Source: Arenicola marina
Lineage: Eukaryota; Annelida; Polychaeta; Arenicolidae
Length of the DNA: 64,000 nt
Direction of reading: 5' to 3'
Assembly (NCBI GenBank): GCA_964019135.1
Contig: OZ025255.1
Location: 20,375,708 to 20,439,707 of the forward strand
The notes below the pieces were generated by a model. It made no database searches. It saw only the letters and a list, made by a program, of their open reading frames with translations, and was not told the DNA's origin. Of this stretch, positions 57,311 through 64,000 are shown piece after piece; position 1 is the first letter of the stretch; every line of letters begins with the position of its first letter. A program made the translations under genes and the position numbers.

Positions 57311-57489
57311 CACAGCGTCGCCATAATTGGTAAAACCGGGCCCAGCAAATGGGGTAAAATACGAATCCGACGTCAAAGGATCACCATGAGACGGGCACGA
57401 TTTGGACCGGACATTTGCATGAAACTCGGGACAACTCGTACTGCAACACGTGGCTTGAGAATGTGTGTGTGCGTGAACGTATCATAGAC
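57311..57489. other. Link sequence shared with 60945-61070
   Basis: From about 57420 it matches the start of the third block (GAAACTCGGGACAA, TCGTACTGCAACACGTGGCTTG, split here by mismatches, and CACCCTTAACT). It precedes the C-rich array in both places. Confidence 0.6.
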
Positions 57490-58390
57490 GTGCACCCTTA
57501 ACTCACCCCTGGAGTCCTACTAATCAGCCCCGGGATCACACTACCCCCAGGATCACACTACTCAGCCCCCAGGATCACACCCCTCACCTCCGGGATCACA
57601 CCACCCTCCCCCAGGATCACACTACCCACTCCAAGCATCATACTACCGACCCCAAGGATCACACTACCCACCCCAAGGATCACACTACCCATCCCCAGGA
57701 TGACAGCACCCACCCCAAGGATCACACTACCCACTCCAAGGATCACACTACCCATCCCCAGGATGACAGCACCCACCCCAAGGATCACACTACCCACTCC
57801 AAGGATCACACTACCCATCCCCAGGATGACACCACCCACCCCAAGATCCCACTACACACCCCAAGGATCACACTACCCATCTCCGAGATCACACTACCCA
57901 CCCCAGGCATCACACTACCCACCCCAAGATCCCACTACACACCCCAGGCATCACACTACCCACCCCAAGATCCCACTACACACCCCAGGCATCACACTAC
58001 CCACCCCAAGATCCCACTACACACCCCAAGGATCACACTACCCACCCCAGGCATCACACTACCCACCCCAAGATCCCACTACACACCCCAAGGATCACAC
58101 TACCCACCCCAGGCATCACACTACCCACCCCAAGATCCCACTACACACCCCAAGGATCACACTACCCACCCCAGGCATCACACTACCCACCCCGGGATCC
58201 CACTACACACCCCAAGGATCACACTACCCATCTCCGGGATCACACTACTCACCCCGGGATCCCACTCCTCATCCCGAGATGATCCTACCCACTCCACGAT
58301 CTTGCCACCCACCCTCGTGATGACACTACCAACCCCCGGGATAATACTACCTACCCTAATGATCACACTACCCACCCTAAGGATACCCAC
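57490..58390. repeat. C-rich 20-22-bp minisatellite, block 1
   Basis: Units of GGATCACACTACCCACCCCA type. Within 57840-58230 three unit types (GGCATCACACTACC, AGATCCCACTACACA, GGATCACACTACC) recur in fixed order, a higher-order period of about 62 bp. The frames it opens are composition artefacts. Confidence 0.9.
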
Positions 58391-58665
58391 CGACCCTCAA
58401 ATGTCTGGACGCCATAGAAGTCAAGTGTGATCCTGATGACTCATAAGGACCCTGGCCACTGAACGTCCCCCGAATGTCTACCGATCTCCGCCCACACGTC
58501 GCTTGAACATCGTTCGAACGTCGCCCGAACGTCGCCCGAACGTCACTTAAACGTCGCCCGAACGTCCCCTGTGGTTGGGGTTTATGTCTAGGTTAATTCA
58601 GCCGGCGCCATCAGGTCGCCTGCAAATAGCATCGTCCTGTATACTCCCCGAATCCAAATCCGCCT
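58391..58665. repeat. Array tail with 12-bp ACGTCGCCCGA repeat
   Basis: AAATGTCTGGACGCCA, then about six units of ACGTCGCCCGA (58498-58572), then GGTTAATTCAGCCGGCGCCA. The same order closes block 3 at 62505-62765. Confidence 0.8.
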
Positions 58666-59398
58666 TCGTTCCTGACTATACAGTATACTGTCCGCAGTCA
58701 GGCCATGAGGACGGCGACAGCGTGCAATGAGCTGGTTCCAAGGGGTGTACCGGACACATCTGGGTGGCTCACCGCCAGCGACACCCACTGGTAAGACGGG
58801 GAGGGGCACTAGACAGGGGAGCACCCCGTCCCCCCTCCACACACACACACACACACACACACGCCACCACTCCCGACGTCCGCGGTGCCGTCCCGCATCC
58901 ATTGAGCTCATTAAGGGGCGATAATTGGCAGATTACGGTGAATGGCGCTGGGTGTCAGGGCGATGAGGTGGGGGAGGGGGGGGTGAGGGGAGAGGGGGGA
59001 CGAAGGGGTCTCTGTAACGACCGAGGGGACGAGAAAATGGTGGGGATGGAAGTTGGGGGCGGGAGAAGAGGAGGAGGGGTGGGGGGGGGGAGGAATGGTT
59101 TCTTTCGTTTCAGAAGTGACGGGGATGGGTGGTCGTGGTGGTGGTGGTATGGGGAGGGGGGGGGATCAATAACGCGGTCAAAACGTTGTGTGGCATGTAA
59201 AGGGTTGCACTGTTGGCGGGGTGGGGGTGGGGTGATGGTGATGATGGTGGGGGTGGGGGTGAGGAGAGGCTGGTCCATACACGATGACAGGGTGGGGGCC
59301 ATTGAGGCTTGTCCTTGTAGAACAGTTTCAACCTTTCTCTCCCAATCTGGGATTGAGGAATGGATGAGGAATTGATGACGGCTACCCACCGTCATCAA
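58666..59398 (+). repeat. Segmental duplication E, copy 2
   Basis: Copy of 56571-57310 about 2.1 kb downstream. It diverges after CTACCCACCGTCATCAAT at 59398. Confidence 0.9.
58698..58790 (+). CDS. Candidate 93-nt exon, copy 2 of a tandem exon pair
   Basis: Same length, acceptor (ACTGTCCGCAG), donor (ACTG|GTAAGA) and open frame as 56611-56703. It differs at two positions, Trp to Cys in the TAWNEL stretch and the last codon. Retention of both splice sites in the two copies would fit mutually exclusive or tandem exons, but the whole 740-bp segment is alike, so this may only reflect recent duplication. Confidence 0.28.
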
Positions 59399-60944
59399 TG
59401 CTGGTAACGGGTATCCTCCATTTTAGAAAGGGCCGGAATTCCGGCCTTTTTCCTTAGTCGCCAAATTAAAAAAAATAACTGATGTTTCCATACTGCACCT
59501 CAAAAGTGTTTCTACATACCTTCACGAAACCTCGCATTGTAATTTATCTAAGGAAATATCTAATTACGACATATGCTGAGTTATAAGACGGGGGTCTGAC
59601 CCCGAAACCATGGAAAGCCAAAGGCGGAATTTAATCGACTGATGAATGCAACTGATCGTGAGACCTTGCGGAGAGGAGACAGTATGAACATGATCAAGTT
59701 CGAGATGGCGGGTAGGTGTCAGACGCCTTAACACGTGTTTTAAATTATGAAAAAGAAAGAAAACAGTTACATACGTTTGTACGTGCGTGCGCGTCCGTCT
59801 TCCCTCCTTTGCAATACTACATTTCAATAATGAACGTGTATTTTAGATCTTTTCTAGCTGACCATTAAACACATGGAGTATTACCGAATTGTAATACAGG
59901 ATGTCATGTCATTTTGTGGTAAAAGGATGAAATTTGGCTCACATGTTAGAAATTCATGCCTAATCGAATTTAGTTAAGTGTCGATTCAGATTTGATCCCC
60001 GACGGCCATGGCGGCCATGTTTTTAAATGGTGGACAATGTCACCAACTATAAGCGATATCTTGGACTCACAATAAGAAGGATATAACTGTTATCTTGATG
60101 TCTGCCGATAGGTTTTTGTGTAAGCAAAGGTAAAATAAGTCCTCACTGGATATTCAAGAACAACGCATCAGCCATTTCCTTATATAGGGACCCTGCGCCT
60201 CTTAGTTTTTAAGATATTGAGCATGTTTGCTGGCCTTTGTTTGCCATCCTGGAACTAGAGGATGCGTTGCATCTAGATACACACAAATGTCTTCTGTTTA
60301 AATCAGCGACCCCGAAAACCTATGCATAAACATAAAATATTAGTTCGATCGTCGATTTGCGAGATATTGAGCTTTTTTTGTGTAGTTTTGCTCGTCCAAA
60401 GCCGCCAGGGGTAAAGTCGACTTGAAATTAGCTAAATCTAAATACAAGGATATTAAGGACAAGTGTGCTAACTTTCATGCTTTTACCACCAAATGCACAA
60501 CTCGACCTAATTTGTCGTTTAGCCGCTGAACTATCACGGAATATAGGCAATGTTTCCGTTTCGTCAACACAATTATAACCAGTAATGACGACGAGGACGA
60601 CATCAGCTTCGTATAATATTTGCCAAAATATCCTCCTCGCGGCAAACAAATTCAATGTCTCTCTATTCCTAATCTCTATGTTTCATATGCTATGTGAAAT
60701 CCAAAATATTATCCAATTTACTTCACATTGTAATATGTTTTTAAATAATAGGACATATGTCCAACTCATGTAAAGACATGTATACCACAATTTTACGGTT
60801 AATTTCTTGAAGATGTGAAAATTCACTTTGGCTTGCCATAGCATCTGCACGACTACTGGCGCTCGACCAATCACGGAAGCTTACAAATTACTAGTTACCG
60901 GCCTAGTATGCTGCGAGCAGCTCTAGGCCGGTTTCCAGCCTACT
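59399..60944. other. Non-coding stretch with a 16-bp palindrome
   Basis: GGCCGGAATTCCGGCC (59431-59446) is a perfect palindrome. The rest is AT-rich mixed sequence with no recognisable exon. Confidence 0.5.
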
Positions 60945-62480
60945 GGGACATGAGGAAACTCGGGACAAATCGTACTGCAACACGTGGCTTGGGCTTGTGT
61001 GGGTGCGTGGCCCTAGGGTATCATATACGTACACCCTTAACTGACCCCACTGAGTCATACTACTCAGCCCCGGAATCACACTACCCACCCAAAGGATCCC
61101 ACTACCCACCCCAGGGTTACACTACCCACCCCAGGGTTACACTACCCACCCCAGGGAGCACACTTCCCACCCCAGGGATCACACTACCCACCCCAGGGAT
61201 CACACTACCCACCCCAGGGTTACACTACCCACCCCAGGGTTACACTACCCACCCCAGGGTTACACTTCCCACCCCAGGGATCACATTACCCACCCCAGGG
61301 TTACACTACCCACCCCAGGGTTACACTACCCACCCCAGGGTTACACTACCCACCCCAGGGATCACACTAACCACCCCAGGGATCCCACTTCCCACCCCAG
61401 GGTTACACTACCCACCCCAGGGATCACACTACCCACCCCAGGGATCACACTACCCACCCCAGGGATCACACTACCCACCCCAGGGATCACACTACCCACC
61501 CCAGGGATCACACTACCCACCCCAGGGTTACACTACCCACCCCAGGGTTACACTACCCACCCCAGGGTTACACTACCACCCCAGGGTTACACTACCCACC
61601 CCAGGGATCACACTACCCACCCCAGGGTTACACTACCCACCCCAGGGTTACACTACCCACCTCAGGGATCACACTACCCACCCCAGGGATCCCACTTCCC
61701 ACCCCAGGGATCACACTACCCACCCCAGGGTTACACTACCCACCCCAGGGATCACACTACCCACCCCAGGGATCACACTACCCACCCCAGGGATCACACT
61801 ACCCACCCCAGGCATCACACTACCCACCCCAGGGTTACACTACCCACCCCCGGGATCACACTACCCACCCCAGGGTTACACTACTCCCCCCAGGCATCCC
61901 ACTACCCACCCCCGGGATCACACTACCCACCCCAGGGATCACACTACCCACCCCGGGATCACACTACCCACCCCAGGGTTACACTACCCACCCCCGGGAT
62001 CACACTACCCACCCCAGGGTTACACTACCCACCCCAGGGATCACACTACCCACCCCAGGGATCACACTTCCCACCCCAGGGATCACACTACCCACCCCAG
62101 GGTTACACTACCCACCCCAGGGTTACACTACCCACCTCAGGGATCACACAACCCACCCCAGGGATCCCACTTCCCACCCCAGGAATCACACTACCCACCC
62201 CAGGGTTACACTACCCACCCCAGGGATCACACTACCCACCCCAGGGATCACACTACCCACCCCAGGGATCACACTACCCACCCCAGGCATCACACTACCC
62301 ACCCCAAGGATCATACTACCCATCTCCGGGATCACACTACTCACCCCGGGATCACACTACTCACCCCGGGATCCAACTACTCATCCCGAGATGATCTTTC
62401 CCACTCCACGATCTTGCCACCCACCCTCGTGATGACACTACCAACCCCCGGGATAATACTACCTACCCCAAGGATCACAC
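60945..62480. repeat. C-rich 21/22-bp minisatellite, block 3 (about 60 units)
   Basis: Two unit types, CCCACCCCAGGGATCACACT plus AC (22 bp) and CCCACCCCAGGGTTACACTA plus C (21 bp), interleave with a repeating order; for instance the order at 61560-61830 recurs at 62090-62310. The long + frame of 544 codons is an artefact. Each unit ends CTACCCACCCCAG, an acceptor-like word. Confidence 0.92.
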
Positions 62481-62765
62481 TACCCACCCTAAGGATACCC
62501 ACCGACCCTCAAATGTCTGGACGCCACAGACGTCAAGTGTGATCCTCAAGACTCATAAGGACCCTGGCCACTGAACGTCCCCCGAACGTCTTCCGAACTC
62601 CGCCCACACGTCGCTTAAACATCGTTCGAACGTCGCCCGAACGTCGCCCGAACGTCACTTAAACGTCGCCCGAACGTCACTCAAACGTCGCCCGAATGTC
62701 CCCCGTGGTTTGGGTTTATGTCTAGGTTAATTCAGCCGGCGCCATCAGGTCGCCTGCAAATAGGA
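62481..62765. repeat. Array tail with 12-bp ACGTCGCCCGA repeat, second copy
   Basis: Homologous to 58391-58640: GTCTGGACGCCACAGACGTC, about eight ACGTCGCCCGA-type units, then GGTTAATTCAGCCGGCGCCA. Confidence 0.8.
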
Positions 62766-63139
62766 CCGTCCTGTACACTCTCCCGACCCCCTCTCTCTCT
62801 CTCCGCGCGTCGCTGGGGACCTACATGCCCCACCCGACCCGGGTAAAGACGGTCGGGCTGTGGGCGGACGGGCGGCGCGGCCCTATGGCGCGTCCCCTTG
62901 ATTAGGAGACATGGACGGGCGCCGGGGTAGAGCCGAGCACCCGTCAAACGGTCAAGGCCGCCCGCGTATAGCGGGTCGTGGGCTCAAAGGTCAAGGTCGC
63001 AGTCGACCTCACCCGTCTGGTCCTCAGTGGGTTATCGTGATAAGGCACGCGCAGCGGACAGCGGTGATTGCGGGGCGAGGGGCAGAGAGGGGTGGGGGCA
63101 CTGGGAGCATAGAGACACACGGTAGGGCGGTCTAGTAAC
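62766..63139. other. GC-rich link, no gene confirmed
   Basis: GC-rich sequence with short frames on both strands (62732-62947 on -, 62911-63135 on +). No domain was recognised. Confidence 0.4.
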
Positions 63140-63540
63140 ACTAGGTATGGGGGGGCTGGGAGCAGAGACACCGGGCATAGCGGTCTAGCAACACCCAGCA
63201 TGGGGACGCACGGTATGGCGACACCCGGTATGGCGACACCCGGTATGGGGACGCACGGTATGGCGACACCCGGTATGGCGACACCCGGTATGGCGACACC
63301 CGGTATGGCGACACCCGACATGGCGGTCTAGCAACATGCGGAATGGCGACACCCGGTATGGCGGTCTAGCAACATGCGGAATGGCGACACCTGGTATGGC
63401 GACACCCGGTATGGCGGTCTAGCTACACGCGGTATGGCGACACCCGGCATGGCGACACCCGGCATGGCGACACGCGGCATGGCGACACGCGGCATGGCGG
63501 TTTAGCAACATGCGGCATGGCGACACGCGGCATGGCGACC
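63140..63540. repeat. 15-bp minisatellite with a longer variant
   Basis: Units of CGGTATGGCGACACC. Every few units a 19-20 bp variant (GGTCTAGCAACA...) is inserted. Near-perfect copies make it young. Confidence 0.88.
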
Positions 63541-64000
63541 CACCCCAGGGATCACACTACCCACCCCAGGGATCACACTACCCACCCCAGGGTTACACTA
63601 CCCACCCCAGGGTTACACTACCCACCCCAGGGTTACACTACCCACCCCAGGGTTACACTACCCACCCCAGGGATCACACTTCCCACCCCAGGGATCACAC
63701 TTCCCACCCCAGGGATCACACTACCCACCCCAGGGTTACACTACCCACCCCAGGGATCACACTTCCCACCCCAGGGATCACACTTCCCGCCCCAGGGATC
63801 ACACTACCCACCCCAGGGTTACACTACCCACCCCAGGGTTACACTACCCACCCCAGGGTTACACTACCCACCCCCGGGATCACACTACCCACCCCAGGGA
63901 TCACACTACCCACCCCGGGATCACACTACCCACCCCAGGGTTACACTACCCACCCCCGGGATCACACTACCCACCCCAGGGTTACACTACCCACCCCAGG
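63541..64000. repeat. C-rich 21/22-bp minisatellite, block 4 (runs off the window)
   Basis: Same two unit types as 60945-62480, abruptly joined to the 15-bp array at 63540. The array continues past the window end. Confidence 0.92.

Noticed and set aside
59431-59446. Palindrome GGCCGGAATTCCGGCC as a regulatory site
   Set aside because: Perfect but isolated; no gene nearby to support a function.
60908-62542. 544-codon proline/histidine/threonine open frame
   Set aside because: Pure product of the C-rich 21/22-bp array; all frames are open because the unit lacks stops.
1-64000. Retrovirus, LTR element or Polinton-type remnants
   Set aside because: I saw no paired long terminal repeats with a primer-binding site and no recognisable gag, pol, envelope or capsid frames. 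A profile search could still find short decayed pieces.

Overview
The window looks like about 64 kb of an invertebrate deuterostome genome, most likely amphioxus (Branchiostoma). Coding exons are short and sparse, introns carry near-perfect splice signals, tRNA-derived SINEs with target-site duplications and small MITE-like repeats are scattered throughout, and the DNA is packed with minisatellites, several of which copy splice sites. The organism call is an inference from style; no sequence here proves it. Two 200-N assembly gaps sit at 960-1159 and 22722-22921.

The one confidently recognised gene is the 3' part of a rhodopsin-like GPCR of the GnRH/AKH/corazonin receptor superfamily on the + strand. 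Three exons join in phase: 32104-32311 (extracellular loop 2 and TM5), 34422-34707 (intracellular loop 3, TM6, TM7) and 40873-41110 (C-terminal tail and stop), with a poly(A) signal at 41574. A second phase-compatible last exon lies at 43254-43419. The 5' exons (N-terminus to TM4) were not found and probably lie upstream of the window. A well-formed first coding exon of an unrecognised gene (42386 to 42140, - strand) starts just beyond the receptor's 3' end and points into it.

The most striking structure is at 30312-32103. The intron-exon boundary of the receptor ECL2 exon (3' splice site plus the first 56-61 coding bases) is repeated in 21 tandem 84-bp units that keep the receptor reading frame, directly upstream of the authentic exon. 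Two other arrays copy 5' splice-site-like motifs: about 34 units of 46 bp at 16331-17866, and about 36 units of 40 bp at 51600-53035 (AAAG|GTAAGT in most units). Each begins at a candidate exon edge. So three arrays within 37 kb multiply splice signals.

Layout. 1-16 kb: non-coding, with a 22-bp minisatellite (4739-6050), an inverted pair of a dispersed repeat, a 64-bp tandem and a foldback-like repeat. 16-30 kb: donor-type array, a MITE-like element, a purine tract, a 47-bp array, a G-rich block and a 25-bp array. 30-43 kb: the receptor, with SINE, MITE and CRE-like arrays in its introns. 43-56 kb: ETS-like repeats, a tandem duplication carrying a 20-bp array, a long hairpin, a Tigger/CENP-B-like coding start, a SINE and the second donor array. 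56-64 kb: segmental duplications carrying a possible duplicated 93-nt exon and very long C-rich minisatellites.
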